Positions 32,446-45,395 of a stretch of 64,000 bases of DNA are shown in pieces. Each line of letters starts with the position of its first letter. Within the stretch, counting starts at the first letter, position 1. The notes under the pieces were generated by a model, which saw only the letters and a program-made list of their open reading frames with translations, was not told the DNA's origin and did not search any database. Source of the DNA: Hydractinia symbiolongicarpus (lineage: Eukaryota > Cnidaria > Hydrozoa > Anthoathecata > Hydractiniidae); the NCBI RefSeq assembly GCF_029227915.1, contig NC_079881.1, forward strand, positions 17,957,501-18,021,500, in the 5' to 3' direction. Made by a program: the position numbers and the translations under genes.

Positions 32446-34735
32446 TTTGACAACATTTGATTTGCTTTTACTTTTGTTGAACAAGTGGCTATAAGCTTTT
32501 TACGCAAATAATGTTAGTTATTTCTGGCTCATTAGCTACATGCATTTTAAGCATAACGCTTATAATCATATTCAGACTCGGATAAGGGAAATTTTAGGCA
32601 TGTTGCTCAGCCTTGTTGAATTCTTTTTTATAGGAAATTTCAATTTTTTTGAAGGCATACCACTACACTGTCTGGACTTAGTCCTGTTTTAAAAAGGTTT
32701 TAAAAGCCACAAGTTTAAAGGTATAATTACACAAGACAATTTCATCTGATCTGTATAGTTCGTAAGAAATTGTTTCTCCAAAAAACATAATGTAAGCCTA
32801 CTCTAAGCCAGATTGTGTTTTTCACATAAGCATATATCCCAGTTCGATTTCGAATTTTCACTTGCTATAAAAAGACATGTTAAGTACAGGTATTTAAGCC
32901 AATGCAAGATATGTGTGTTATAATTATAATGAAAGCCTGACGGCAACAAACGGTAGCAGTGTTTGAACGCAATGTAACCCATCGGTTTATTCAATCAATT
33001 ATTAATAATCAATTTATTTGGTAAGCAAGATTAATAAATTATGTACAATAGTTCATAAGTAACTTTATTACTACGCGTCTTCAAATTTATTTTAGTAAAC
33101 GATTGCAAATAATTGTATTAGAACAGAGATGGAGAGCGAACGTACAGAGCACCATGCGTTTGGACCCCGCAAAGTACCAGTACATTGGGATAGTTATTCC
33201 GCTAAAATAATTTTAAAAGCTTAAACGCGACAGTGGTTCCGAAACATTTTGGGGTGCTTTTGGTCTTGTTCCTTTCTGCAATGTGTTTTTTGCTTATTAA
33301 TATTATGCTTTTTTTACGCTTTTTTGTTCCAAAAAATTGTCAACACGTTTTTGTCTTGTTTTTTCTTTCTATTTGTTGAAAATTCCTGCCGCGCGAAACA
33401 TTGTCAAAAAAACTAATATCATCTGCCTTTCAACACTTCTGTATATAATAATCCGGTCCGTAAGTTATTTATTAAAAATTGAATTCTTGGTCTCACCTTT
33501 GAGTCCGTGGTCCTGGCCCCACATGCCGGCTTTTCCGTAACATGACGAACTACGATGGGAAGTGGTTAATTACAAAGGATATCCAACTCTATATTGTGTT
33601 TTAGAATCGAGAATGAAATCATGAGAACCGCACAATTGTAAGGAAAGACAATCGATTTCAGTGACGTTATGGTAATTATTAAGAACCATGCAAAAGATAA
33701 CAATAGCGTAGTGACGTACAATTTATTTTTAAATTAAGCAAGACAGAACAAGATTTTTGTTTTTTCAGCGAAAATGGTATACGCAGGCTGGTGCATAGGA
33801 TACAAAAATTAAGAAACATCAATTTAGAGATGGTTTTTAGTTAATCTTTATGTAACAAAACTGATGTGGACCAGCCACATAACAAAATAATACAAAATAA
33901 TGAAATGAGAAAACTTTTAACTTAATCACTTTTTCACAACATCAGTGACAAAAAAGTTTTTAGTGGAGTATACGAGTTTAACACTAACAGATATCAGCAA
34001 CTTAATTTGCATTTCTTCAACATCCTTCAGATCGGTTTTAAGAAGATCAGCTAGTTTAACCTTTAGCACGCGCTCCATTTTAAGGTTTCATCCCACCAGC
34101 GCGCTCCATTTTTAACTAAAACTAACGGTTTACTTGACCGGTCATAGCTTTTGAACTGCTTGTATTCAGAAAAAAAAAAATATTTTGAAAAGCCTATAAG
34201 TTTAGGTATCTAAAAATGAAAATTTTAAGTACATAGCATAAACTCTACAAGAAATATGAGAACTGGAAATTCATGAAAAAAATCTGCGAAAAACACTTTG
34301 TCACTTTTTTTGCAATTTGTGATTTGGATCTATGTAAAATGAGAAAATTTCAAAGTTTCTGCAAAATTTTTATATTTTCACATTCTCTAACATATTTGTA
34401 AAGATAGTGCAAAAAATCAGAACAATCTTGAAATTTGAAGAAGCACAACTGAAATTTGAAAATATCGAATAATCATAGAAAATATTGATAAAAAGTTTTT
34501 GCGCACTTTACTTTTACACAAGTGTAAATCTCACAAAAACAAGTCATATTAATAAGCATCAAAACACACCGCTTATGGTTTTGTTATATTTTTGATAACG
34601 TCTCGCTTCATAACAGGATCACTGGGTTATTCGGTTCTTTTTGCCACTATTAGCGAATTGTCCAGTATGTATTGCAGACAGCATACGAACAATTTTGTAG
34701 TTTTGTCTTAGTAATGTCATTCCACCTCATTAACA
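32446..34735. other. No supported gene
   Basis: AT-rich. A 40-base duplication occurs at 34060-34110 (GCGCGCTCCATTTTTAA-type text twice). No gene motif was seen. Confidence 0.4.
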
Positions 34736-34739
34736 TAAG

Positions 34740-35230
34740 ATTGTCATGCATTCTAATTTTGACACCCCCTTTCGCAGGTTTCCAAGACTAGACGTTTTTC
34801 GGTACGCCTTCTTTGCGCCTCAAAGTCCTATAGCAAGGAGTCTTATGATGATCTAAAACTAATGCTAACTCTGGTGAGGTGTAATAATTATCCAGGGTCA
34901 AATGAACAACTTCATCTGTTTCCTCAAAGACAAAACCACCTTTGATGGGGACATCAATGTGTCAAAGGTTTCCAGTAAGTTACGTCCTTTATCTTGCGGG
35001 AACGTGATATCAGAACAATCTTCGTACTTAGTATCTGTACCTGCATAAATAATAAAGCGGGACCCACTACTGTTCTCAAACAGCATGAACAGTTTGACAC
35101 CATAACGTTCTCTTTTGGATCATATGTATACTGGCTTTTCAACAGGGAAAGATATTCGTCAATGGCAACATTTTTTTACCGGCGTATAATTTGCTTCATA
35201 GTTTTATCAAGTTTAACCATGATGTAAAAC
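34740..35230 (-). pseudogene. piggyBac transposase remnant
   Basis: Read on the minus strand with frame changes: YDPK, VKLFMLFENSSGSRFIIYAG, then HLTLDNYYTSPELALVL, then CYRTLRRKEGVPKNV followed by a stop, then KGGVKIRMHDNLMLMRWND. These blocks, in this order, are the core of piggyBac transposases: the catalytic Asp in the LDN-x-YTSPEL motif, the GT-x-R-x-x-(K)G-P-P/V block, and the L-x-W-x-D block that carries the last catalytic Asp. At least two frameshifts and a stop make it inactive. Terminal repeats were not found, though GGGTTATTCGG at 34624 resembles the piggyBac-MITE ends. It may be the former transposase source for the MITE at 5849. Confidence 0.65.
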
Positions 35231-35280
35231 CTAACCTTATGTAAGTCAGTCAGGGGAACCCTCTTAATTAAGCTGTATAT

Positions 35281-35317
35281 CTCCTAAATAAGCTGTATCA
35301 TACAGCTTAATTAGGAG
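35281..35317. repeat. 18-bp inverted repeat (one mismatch, 1-nt loop)
   Basis: CTCCTAAATAAGCTGTAT, C, ATACAGCTTAATTAGGAG. The phrase TTAAGCTGTA recurs at 35266, 35490 and 35709, so this is part of a small repeat with inverted subterminal motifs spanning about 35260-35730. Confidence 0.65.
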
Positions 35318-36382
35318 GAAGAAAAAGTTTTCCCCGATTTCTCGAAATAGGTAAATTTTAGCAGAATCACCGCTGTAGATCTTTCTTCGTCAGTTTGACC
35401 ACTACATTATCAAAAAGAATAGGATTTCCAGTACCCCGGGTTCAAAAGATATGAAATAGAAACAATGGTTCATTGTAGCGATAGTCATTTAAGCTGTACT
35501 GCATCCTAGTTAGGATGTCACGTCACGTGATAAAGCCTATTTAAGCGTACAATTTAAAAACTTCAAATTTAGCGGATCTCCGGGGTGCTACAAAAAAACT
35601 AATGTATTGGAGATGTTTATATGCACGTAAATATTGGATTTATTCAGTCAGATTGATGCTAAAATTTAGTTAAATGTGTGTTTTCAATGGTTAAAGTTTT
35701 GTACATCTTAACTAAGCTGTAGAACGCCTAATTAGAATAATGAAAAGTGTTGAAAAAAAACCCAGATCTCATTAGCATCTGTATCAACCCATTTAGCAAA
35801 CATACTCTTCTTCTTAGTTTCAATTCGCTGCATAATTTATCTCTTCTTGAGTTTGAAATACAATAATAATATTTAACTGCCAATCACAAAAAACCACAAG
35901 AGAGCTGCCTCGTTCGCCACCACGATCTCTTGCATATGGAAATACAATATTGGTCGAACTTACTACCAAAAAACGCAATGTTGTAAAATCAGTTTTTAAT
36001 TTCGTTAATAAAAACACGCCTTATTATCTCTTGTGTTATGCGACACGTTTCTCCCTAACTTGATCTCCGTAAAGTCTCAGAGGAGTCGTCGTCGTACCAC
36101 GGCAAAACTAATATGTTATCCGCTTTGCTGCTACCGTATTTATATAATTATGCATAGTAACTATATTAGTTCGATTTATTTTATACCTGCATTGTCGTTA
36201 TTATTTATCGTCTAAGTAATTGTTTAATTGTAGTTTTCACTAATGTATACAGTTTTGTTAAATACAGACTACGTCAGAAAACCTTTTTATTTTTAAAGTT
36301 TCTTTTTTTTCAGAGCCGCATCATAACTTTTACAGCAAGATTTATAACATGAAATTTCCAGAACTTTAAAATTCGTCTTTAA

Positions 36383-36602
36383 GGCGTGGTCTTGTGGTTA
36401 TGGAGTTCTTTTTGTAAAAGGTCTGTGGCCCAGTTCACAGCACGGGTATATTAACAGGTGTCTTACCACAGCTACGGGTCAACCTATGTCATTTGAGAGA
36501 GATAAAATGGGTGTGCAAGGCCGGTGTATACCTAATTTATACATTCAGAATACAGGACCCAAATTGATTACAGTGTTTCCAACACTGAACTGGCTATTCC
36601 TG
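36383..36602 (+). repeat. tRNA-derived SINE, copy A
   Basis: The head GGCGTGGTCTTGTGGTTATG and a B-box-like GGCCCAGTTCACAGC are followed by a body shared with 51045-51275 (for example GTATACCTAATTTATACATT and ACAGGACCCA). Two copies on opposite strands in one window show that it is dispersed. The body contains a chance open frame. Confidence 0.6.
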
Positions 36603-37690
36603 CAAAAAGTCTATCTGGGACAATTTTCGGATCTTTTAGGACATACGAAACCCGCAAAAGTTGTGAAAGGACGTATCGTTTGTTCGTCAGTAATGTTTGT
36701 AAAAATTCTAATTTGTTGCTGAATTGGCAATATTCTCAATATTTTGTGACGTCATTTCTGATCCCAATGACCTCATCAAATTAATTTTTTTACCTGGAAG
36801 TATTCCAACTGATATGACCTAAGCATAAGTTGTTCCGAATATATAGCCTAGGGGCGCTGTATGACATCACTCCCACCCTCCATCTTACTTCGCACCTTCG
36901 CCAGTGCTTCACTACATTCAGGAAGCCCGGCGTCAGCAAATAGTGCCTGGTCTAAAATGAAGAGAAATGTATGTATTCGTTTGAGTTATTCATACAACTA
37001 AAAATTTTACATGAGTTCAAAATTAAAATGTGCCGAAGTCTATACAATACAATAAACTGTGTGCCCAATTTTTATTTTACACTCAATTTTTATTTTACAA
37101 TGTTCCAAATTCGTTTGCAAGAGCTCCAAAGCAGACAAAGCGTTTCAATAAAGTCCATTCACCTATAATTTTTGGTTGTAATGACATTTCAATGTTTACA
37201 AACGTTTAAGGGATTTTGAGGATATTTGGACATGTCCACGCATTCTTAGCATCGTAGTATCAAATTCACTCAAGCAGAGGATATAAAAAACATAATAGGC
37301 GTTTATTCTAAGGTCCTAAATTCCCCTTCCACCACCTCCCCCGCTATTTTTTTATGAAAATTTTTCAATTGACTTGTCAGTAGATGTTGGTAAGAAAGTT
37401 GTAGAAAGTTGTAAGCATGCGCTAACTGGCGCATACATATCTTGCCTCGATTACTACTATAAAATTGTACACAGGCTTACAGGAAAAGACCTCGACATAA
37501 TTTAATTTTTACCTTTGCATTGGCACTTTGGTTTGGAATTATTTGTAATAACGCGATCTCCAAAGTTGCAAACAGGTTTAGTTGGTAGTGTCTAAATATC
37601 ACAATTAGGATTTCAAGGAGGCTGGCAACACTTTAAAAATTAAAAAAATATATATATAAACATAATTAGTTACATATTGCAGAAGAACTA
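36603..37690. other. No supported gene
   Basis: AT-rich. At 37303, GGCGTTTATTC resembles the repeat at 14850. No gene is seen. Confidence 0.35.
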
Positions 37691-38159
37691 CTAATTTTTT
37701 TTATTATAACAACTATCACTTTTCTTGAAGCAGCCGTCGTAAGACAACTATTATCATTGCATCTTGCTGTTTTGTTGCTTTACCGTCATGGTAAAATATG
37801 GGAAGAAAGATATGGCAAGTAAAAGAAAAATGTACTCTCTGACTCTTTACACTTACCTTTTTATAACTTTTAATTGTTTTGTCTTTTTTCAATTTCTGTA
37901 TCTGTTCTCCATTCTCAGTTAAATTCTTTTTAACAAACCAACACTCTCCATTTCTCTTCTCTTTTTTTTGCAACTTGAACATGGCGTTGTCACAATTCTT
38001 ATCTCTTTCGCATTTTAGCAGGCAGCTAACTTCGGTTTCTCTTTTTAAATACTTTGTTACACCTCCATCAGGTAATTCATCATCCTGAGTATAATAACCA
38101 CACCTTACAAAAAAAATTCGAAATGCAGCGAATAAAATTTGTAACAATCGAAACTTCAT
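37691..38159 (-). CDS. Secreted PAN/apple-like protein, two exons (119 aa)
   Basis: Exon 1 (38159-37857) starts MKFRLLQILFAAFRIFFVRC, a signal peptide, then GYYTQDDELPDGGV, SCLLKCERDKNCDNAMFKL, GECWFVKKNL and KTIKSYKK before AAG|GTAAGT. The order C-x3-C-x5-C-x-x-(A/M)F, then C-W, is that of PAN/apple domains, which bind proteins or glycans outside cells. The most attractive second exon (37747-37691) continues in phase 0 as LSYDGCFKKSDSCYNKKN to TAG and supplies two more cysteines; its acceptor (ATAATAG) has a poor pyrimidine tract, so this exon is less certain. A longer in-frame upstream start at 38246 exists, but the second ATG gives the signal peptide at the N terminus. Confidence 0.55.
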
Positions 38160-41100
38160 TTTTTCTGAATGTAGCAGCGAGTGGCAAGTACTAGTACATC
38201 TGTGTTTTTTATGAGAACGAGTCCAAGACGTTACGTTGTAGATCATTTATGACAAATCTTATAAATTTTTTAGTTTTAGAAACTCGATTCGTGTGCTTAA
38301 GATCGGTTTTGTGGTTTGCTTAATAAAAACTTTATAGAGATAATACTAAAGATACTATACACCTTTTTTTATTCATCTCTGGAAATACATATAAACAAAA
38401 CTTTTTTACTTAGCCATGCCGAAGTACTGCTAGAGACGTTCTTAATGACATGCGTGAAAAAAAACCTGATAAAAATAATTATTATGCGCAATTATGCATT
38501 TGACGTCAGTGGCTGGTAGACTGGAAAGACCGAACATGCGAAATCACGACAAATCCCCTGAAAATTAAAACTTTTTCCTTTTTCTTTTTTTCTTTCAGGC
38601 GGGAAAGGGTATAAAAATATTCTTCAAATCATTTATAGGTCTTTAAAACTAGGCGGTTTTAATTTTAAAGACAATTAATTCTGATATATATCACAACCAA
38701 ATCTCGGTATAGGTTACGGGAAATAGCAAAGCATGGTTTTCCTTTGTTACGTGGTGTCATTCGTAAAGAGTGAGCCAATGACATAAGTTTTTAGGACTTA
38801 CGTACAGGGCACTTTGGTTACACTCATAAGCGCAAGATAGGAACACATAAAATTTAGTACTTATTACAAAAATACCAATGGGTTTGTTTACAAAAGAGAA
38901 CAACCTCGATGTTGTTTGATGTTGTTCTTACAGGTAGCTTAGCTACTATAGTTACATTTAGGATTAAACTAGCATTTATTACTTAATACTCAGTAAAATA
39001 GGTCAAGTTTGAATATTAAACTTTTTCGCTATAGCTAGCTAGACTAAGCATGAAAGGACAAGGCTGAGCTTTTTAGCTGGGTTAAAAGTCAAAACTTAAA
39101 GAGGAAAATTACACATATTTGAGAACACCTGCAGGAAAATGCATTGTTCATCAATTACCCCATATGGCTAATATGGAAGATTTCTTCATAAAAAGCATCA
39201 GAAACTTTTTTCATGTGGATTACTTTTACATTAACAAAAATTAAAAATTTGAATATAAACTTGCGATTTTGTCATTCATTAGTTTTCAAATTTCTCGCTA
39301 GAAATTTTTAAGGTGTAAAACCCATGTCTCACAGTAACTTTTTCGTTCTTATCCTAATGTTAATACATAAGCTATGCAAGAACTTTTGCAGGAAAATAAA
39401 AACACATCAAGAGAAAAAGTTTGTTACTAAAATATTATAAATAATTTCAAACCGATTAGTCCCTGCAGTAATTTTGGTGTCAGCGGTATGAAAAACTATG
39501 CTAAAACTATAATAAGTAAAAGTCCTATTACTTCAGTAAAAATTGAAATAATGACTTGAAACTTAGTATTACATGTTTTTAGACCAGTTTGATGAAATAA
39601 ACCCAAAATTTTTTTTACTACTATCATAGTTTCTGAGTTCTTAATTTTAGCCATTTTTGGAGACACCGATAAACTTTTTTTGACAGCATACCAATTTTGA
39701 CAAGCCATGTGTACAGAAAACATTCTAAGTGATTCTCAGGCTTAAAAATAATTCAAACAGATAAAATGTGTCCCACGTTTGTCCTAAATACCTTATCCAG
39801 CTCAGAGAATGTGGGAATGTGTTTCTAAAGCACAGTGCTAAATACATAATCTAAATTTTATGCCGTATAAATACAAAGTGGTTAGAAAGTTATTTTTTTG
39901 TCCACCTGGATCTGCAACACGTTTACTTTGCACTAATCGCCTAGTCTGGTGCCACTCACAATTAATTTTTGAATATCCACAGGAACTTTTTATGCAAAAT
40001 AAAAAATGCTAAACAACTGTATTTGCTTTGCAGAAGTAACAATAGGCTTATCTTTATCATAAGTCCTGTGAATGTTGGTTTATGAAAAAGATATTCTTAA
40101 TGCTATAAGCGCTCCACTGGATTTGTAACACATTATACTAAGTGTCGTACATGTGAAACAGTTTACGCTTTACTAAGTCTTAACCTGAAGACTTTAGGTC
40201 TTCCCAATTCAAGCGAATATTACTTCTGGCTATACTTTCCCAAATTTTGTTATTTCATAAAAGAAAACTGAAAATCTACAAAATTATTTATACATGCAGA
40301 AATTTATTTATGAAATATAGGTTTCAGTTTGTCGTGGAAACATGTTTACCAACATGCAATGTCTTGCATACCTAACTAGCTATATATATACTCAAGTCTT
40401 GAATGTTCGTCTATGGGAGGTCCAAATAACTACCTAGCTATTTTTATTTAAAATGACAGAATGCCTTGAAAATTCTTTTGTGCAGCTAGCTACATTAAAG
40501 TAATATAATTAGCTCTTGTACTTTATCACTTAATTATTTAATAACAAATGTGCCCTGGAGTGCTGGCATGGTACTGTGGCTAGGTAGCTTAAAATCACAA
40601 AATAAATATTATCCAGATGTGACCATCCCTCATCATCAGACATCGGAAAGGCGTTTTTGTTCTTTACTTCTCATTGTGGGGTACCTCAAATTCTTGTAAA
40701 TCCATTGAAAAAAATTACTTAAGAATTCCTCTTCCTTCCCTTGTACTATTCATGGCATTTCTTTGCATGTCTTTAGTTTCAAGCCACGATCCCTGAGCTT
40801 CCAACCCCGTCTCAGTCACAAGTTTCAGCGCTAGCCAAAATGACGGACAACGTCAAGGAACTCTGGGTAATTTTAAAAAAATGTGGTTCTGCTTTATGAT
40901 TTTCAGATATTTGCTGCTGATAACAGCATATTTTGGCCCTCGGGTGCCACACCTCCGTACATATAGGAGTTAATTATCTTTAAGGCGTGAGTATGCGAAA
41001 AAAATGGTTTTTTTTTAAAAATATTTTTTTTCAGTGATTAGATAGAAAAAGATCTGGGCTTTCAAATGGTGCAAAAATATTTTTTAAAAAATGTATTTAA

Positions 41101-42825
41101 GATAGATTTTTATCCCCAAAAATATTTTTTTCATAAATTACTTTTTTGTTATGCGATAAAGATCAAATATTTGTTCACACGTAATCATCTTGGGTATCAA
41201 TTTTTACTACTAAATTATGTTCAAGGTTATAAATAATAGCCGACTCAAAGAGAAAAATGATTTTTGAATGTAGTTAAAAGATTCTTTTGAAGTTTTTCTC
41301 CTATTTCCCATAAGAATATTTTCTTTTTCTTCTTTGTCTTCAGAAGTTGAAAATAATTTGCTGTGAAATACATGGCAAAACCAGTTTACAAGTTAACAAC
41401 GAATAAAAATGTTCTATCGTCATAAAGCTTTCATATCATCAAAAAAAAGAAGAAAATCCAAAACAAAAATATTTGACTTGCCAGCTAAAAGAAGATTAAA
41501 GCAAAATGTTTCTACTGCCGATCGCCAAGCTAGCGCTAGTCGAAAGGTTTTTGTTTCTAGAGTTTGTTTTTGTTTTACCCATACTCAACTGTGTATAATT
41601 GCGAATGTGAGCGAACACGTGCAGCTTAACAAATAGTCGTTACCATAGTGATCAATTATTATGCATGCGTCTTTAACATCTGCGCTGCGTCGAGAGCGTG
41701 CCGCATGTAATATAAAATTATAAGCATTCATGATACATAAAGACCGTTTTGCATTTAGGGTGAACTTTATTTTATGAACGTAAAATGGATCAAATCAGTC
41801 TTCTTGGCTAAACAAATAGTGATTTTTGAGAATGACAGCAGAATAAGGATGAAGAAACGCGGTCACACTCGCCCCCCCAACACTTGTTAGTTCTTTTTCA
41901 TTGGGACGGTACCTAAACCGCCACCAGTAGGTCAAAAGGTAAAAGAAGCTTTAGGAACGAGGCTGGAGATGCGGTGAGAAGTATTATTTTGATCACCATG
42001 AAAAAAGAAAGAAAGTGGGAGGAAGGCTGAAGAGAGACTGGAAACGCATGACTATTGTAAATGTTTTTATAATAATCGACGTTCCTACATTTTATTACAC
42101 ACAAACATTGCATACTTGACCATCCTGACTTTGTACCAGTCGTGCTATTAAAATGTAGCCTTTGGACGGCGTTAGTGGGCTTGCACATCAAGAATACCCG
42201 AGACCTGATGGAAAGTACGTGGGTTTTTGTGAAGAGACAAGACTCTCAGGGGTCGACTTTTCTTGGAGTGGGGACAATTAAATTTTGTTTTTAAATATAA
42301 CCACATCAGTGTAACATATTTAAAAGAGAAGACGACTATAAGATATTAGCTGCTTAGAATTAATGTTATTGCGGTCTTCAAAAATGTTCTCAAAAAAACG
42401 TTTGTATTCTGTTTTCTTTAATATATATTTACACTTAACACTTGTATTTCATCGAATTTGATATTAATGTTCTACGGCTTTAGCCAGTAGAACTTTAAAA
42501 TGGGCTCCTTTTTTATCGCCGTTTTGACTACTGAGACTAGTAAAGCACGGCACAATACCAGTCTAGTGTAGCGGTACAGGAATTATTAGTTTTTGAGTGT
42601 TCTTATTTTATGATCAGTTGGTTACGCCCCAAGCTGCAACGGTCGCTTGTTATCTTTTAAGTGATCTGGAATTTACAGAAGCTAGTATCGCATTTCGTGC
42701 AACGAGTTTCAACAGGCTGAAATTCGTTTTAAAAAACAAAATAAATCAAAAACAGTGTTTACAAACCTAACCTCATTCTTCTGCTCTCATGTTTCGCTTC
42801 AGTGTTTTGCTTTCTTCTTTTGTTA
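38160..42825. other. No supported gene
   Basis: About 4.7 kb of AT-rich sequence rich in TAGCTAGC. An open frame at 41409-41636 begins MFYRHKAFISSKKRRKSKTK and is basic; it could be a first exon, but nothing else supports it. No other element was identified. Confidence 0.3.
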
Positions 42826-42915
42826 AGCTACGGGGACACGGCAACAATTTTCATGCGATTGCAACAAAAAATTGTTTTGTTGCAATCGCATGAAAATGTT
42901 TAACTGTGTCCCCAC
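42826..42915. repeat. Outer left terminus of the Harbinger element, itself palindromic
   Basis: CGGGGACACGGCAACAATTT...CATGCGATTGCAACA is followed within 20 bases by its own inverse (TGTTGCAATCGCATGAAAAT...GTGTCCCC). A second hairpin follows (ATCCTCATTCTGCAACAT against ATGTTGCAAATGAGGAT, to about 43002). Confidence 0.7.
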
Positions 42916-43160
42916 ATCAAATATCCTCATTCTGCAACATTTTTCGCTCAAATTTTTTGTTGCTGCAACAAAATTTTCATGTTGCAAATGAGGATCAGGA
43001 AAAATTCCTCGTGTCCCCGCACTTTGAGGAGAATTTTTGCAACATTTTTTTATTTTAACAAATCAAATTCGTTTAAAAACTCAAGACAAATCAAAACAAA
43101 AGTTTTTCAATCACAACAAATTAGACAAGACTAGACGAGACTTCGAACTAAACTACATAA

Positions 43161-43302
43161 AGCTACGGGGACACGGCAACAATTTTCATGCGATTGCAAC
43201 AAAAAAAATTTGTTGCAATCGCATGCAAAGTTGTTTTCGTGTCGCCTGAGTTCCAGCACATGAAACAAAATTTATGAAAATGAAACCAAAACATGTGTGA
43301 CA
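43161..43302 (+). repeat. Inner left terminal inverted repeat
   Basis: About 140 bases from AGCTACGGGGACACGG to AAAACATGTGTGACAG that match the reverse complement of the right end nearly base for base, including the sequence just outside the transposase (CAGCACATGAAACAAAATTT). Confidence 0.8.
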
Positions 43303-44474
43303 GGAAGGTCGATGGAGCCTTTCACACCTTGTTCAAAGAATTAAAGGAAGAAGATCTAGAAGGATTCAAAAGATATGTAAGGATGGACGTTGGCCATTTT
43401 GATGAACTGGTCCATCTACTTGCTCCAGTTTTGCATAAGCAAGATACCAACATGAGAGAATGCATAAAACCAGAGGAAATGTGCTGTATCACATTAAGAT
43501 ATCTTGCAAGCGGTGAATCATTCAGATCTTTAGAGTATCAATTCCGGATCAGTAAGAAAGCAATATCTTATATAGTTCAGGAAGTGTGTAGTGCTATCGC
43601 TGAAGCTTTGGGAAAAAATAACTTTAAAACACCGGAAACAACAGAAGAATGGATGGAAATTGCAAAAAAGTTTTATCATCGATGGAATTTTCCAAATGGA
43701 TTAGGTGGTGTCGACGGAAAACACATTGCTATACAGCAACCAAAAAACTCTGGCTCGCATTATAGAAATTACAAAGGGAGTGATAGTATAATTTTGATGG
43801 GAATGATTGGACCAGAATACGAATTCCTTTTCGCTGATGTAGGGATGAATGGCAGAAATTCAGATGGCAGGAATTGGTCCCAAAGTTCCTTGAAACTTGC
43901 CCTAGAGTCCGGCGCACTTGATTTGCCAGAACCATCAGCACTTCCTGGTCGTCTTAGAAAAGTACCATATGTATGTACAGGTGACGATCCTTTTCCCCTC
44001 TCTACGTTTATGATGAAACCATACCCTCAGAAAGGTTTGACCTCCGAAAAACGTGTGTTCAATTACCGACTTTCCAGGATGCGACGCATTTCTGAAAATG
44101 GATTTGGTATTTTAGCCAATCGTTGGAAAGTGTTTAGACGCCCATTCTCACTGGAACCAGAAAAGGTTAAAACCATCGCAATTGCTGCCACAACGCTTCA
44201 TAATTGGCTACGGAAGCATTCCTCCTACGGAAAAGTGTATATTCCTAAGCATTTGGTTGACAGTGAAGATGTGACAACGGGAGAAATAATAGAGGGATCT
44301 TGGCGAAGAGACCCACCAACTGAATCATGAAATTCTTTGTCATTAAATAAAGCTAGTAACGCTACTCACGAGGCGAAAGCAATCAGAGAGGAATTTAATG
44401 CATAATTCTACAATGAGGGATGTGTTCCGTGGCAGTGGCGTTGTGCGAGACTTGATGTCTATGGGAATAAATGA
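43303..44474 (+). pseudogene. Harbinger transposase, left copy (N-terminus lost, two stops near the C-terminus)
   Basis: The open frame through VDGAFHTLFKELKEEDLEGF has the DDE triad of DDE_Tnp_4 enzymes: GVDGKHIAIQ (Asp), ADVGMNGRNSDG (Asp) and RRISENGFGIL (Glu). It nicks DNA and moves the element, with the MADF protein as expected partner. Compared with the right copy about 48 N-terminal residues are missing: TGTGACAG runs straight into AAGGTCGATGG. A TGA after DPPTES interrupts the end, but the same frame continues NKASNATHEAKAIREEF, then TAA, then FYNEGCVPWQ, a normal Harbinger C-terminus. This copy therefore keeps the true 3' end of the gene. An ATG at 43293 would give 345 residues if translated. 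Confidence 0.8.
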
Positions 44475-44596
44475 AACAACAAGTGAATACTGGACTAAAC
44501 GAGAAAGGTTTTATCAGTTTTTTGCTATAGTTGTAAAAAGTTTATTTGTAAAAAATATACTACGTAAAGTGTTCATTACATGTCCTTTCTGAGCGT

Positions 44597-45367
44597 CTAA
44601 GAAGCATCAGATGATGCTGAGGAAGGTGAAAAAGGACCAAACTGTCCATTTTGGCTTGTCGAAGCATTGGCGAGCATGTTAAGGAATGGTCCCTGTTGGA
44701 ACTTATTTCCTTGGAATTGATTCGGGTTGAAGAGTGGAATTTGATAGTTTGAACGACCAGTTAATTTCTGCTGTTCGAAGTTGTAGAACACGTCCATCAC
44801 TTTCTTTTTTAAGTACGACCAATCTTCAGGTTCATATTGAAGCAATGAATCCGCAACAACCTTTCCAAATAAATTTGCACGTTTAGATAATTCTATCTTT
44901 GCGGTATTTTGTTGCGGTGCTACTTGTGGCTTCAGAGAAGCAGCCAACGATTTCCACAACTCTGCTTTGGCATCGTCTTCTGCTGTTTTCGTTTGCTTCC
45001 TGATCTTTTTTGGCGGCCGACAAAATCCTTCATTATTGTCAAGTGATGTACAGGATGCATCCACATCACCTGTGACGTCAAGAAATTCCATTTGACTAAA
45101 GAGTTCCCATGTCGAGACATACACATCACAAGAACCCGAACCAGAAACTTTTGAGCCTTCTTCTCTCGCCTTTTCTCTTTTATAAACTGTCTGCAAATTA
45201 TGCCATTCCCGCTTTATGTCTTCTTTTGAAAACTTTCCATCGAATAGCTGTACTAGTTTTTCATAAAGAGAATCCCTCAAATTGCGATCTCGGTACTCGG
45301 TCAGGTGGTGGTTCCAAAGCGATGGGTTGGAATTGAAGAAGTCAATTAGCATTTCTTTCTCCTCCAT
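44597..45367 (-). CDS. Harbinger second protein: MADF-domain DNA-binding factor (256 aa)
   Basis: An uninterrupted frame starting MEEKEMLIDFFNSNPSLWNH. Residues 5-95 are a MADF (Myb/SANT-like) domain: LIDFFNSNPSLW, LREKL-type segment LYEKLVQLFDG, then IKREWHNLQTVYKREKAR and a closing STWELFSQMEFL. A basic patch PPKKIRKQTK near 118 is a likely nuclear signal. The C-terminal third (LQYEPEDWSYLKKKVMDVFY) is a BESS-like interaction segment, and the tail is Gln/Asn/Ser-rich. In Harbinger elements this protein brings the transposase to the termini and the nucleus. Its ATG lies 28 bases after the stop of the right transposase copy, on the same strand, and its end meets the end of the left copy. It is the only intact gene of the element. 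Confidence 0.85.
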   Translation of the reverse strand: MEEKEMLIDFFNSNPSLWNHHLTEYRDRNLRDSLYEKLVQLFDGKFSKEDIKREWHNLQTVYKREKAREEGSKVSGSGSCDVYVSTWELFSQMEFLDVTGDVDASCTSLDNNEGFCRPPKKIRKQTKTAEDDAKAELWKSLAASLKPQVAPQQNTAKIELSKRANLFGKVVADSLLQYEPEDWSYLKKKVMDVFYNFEQQKLTGRSNYQIPLFNPNQFQGNKFQQGPFLNMLANASTSQNGQFGPFSPSSASSDAS

Positions 45368-45395
45368 ATCAAATGTTACTTTCTTCTCAACTCTA

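Noticed and set aside
36486-36722. 78-codon plus-strand frame similar to a minus-strand frame at 51078-51275
   Set aside because: The similarity is explained by both lying in copies of the same SINE; neither is a conserved protein.
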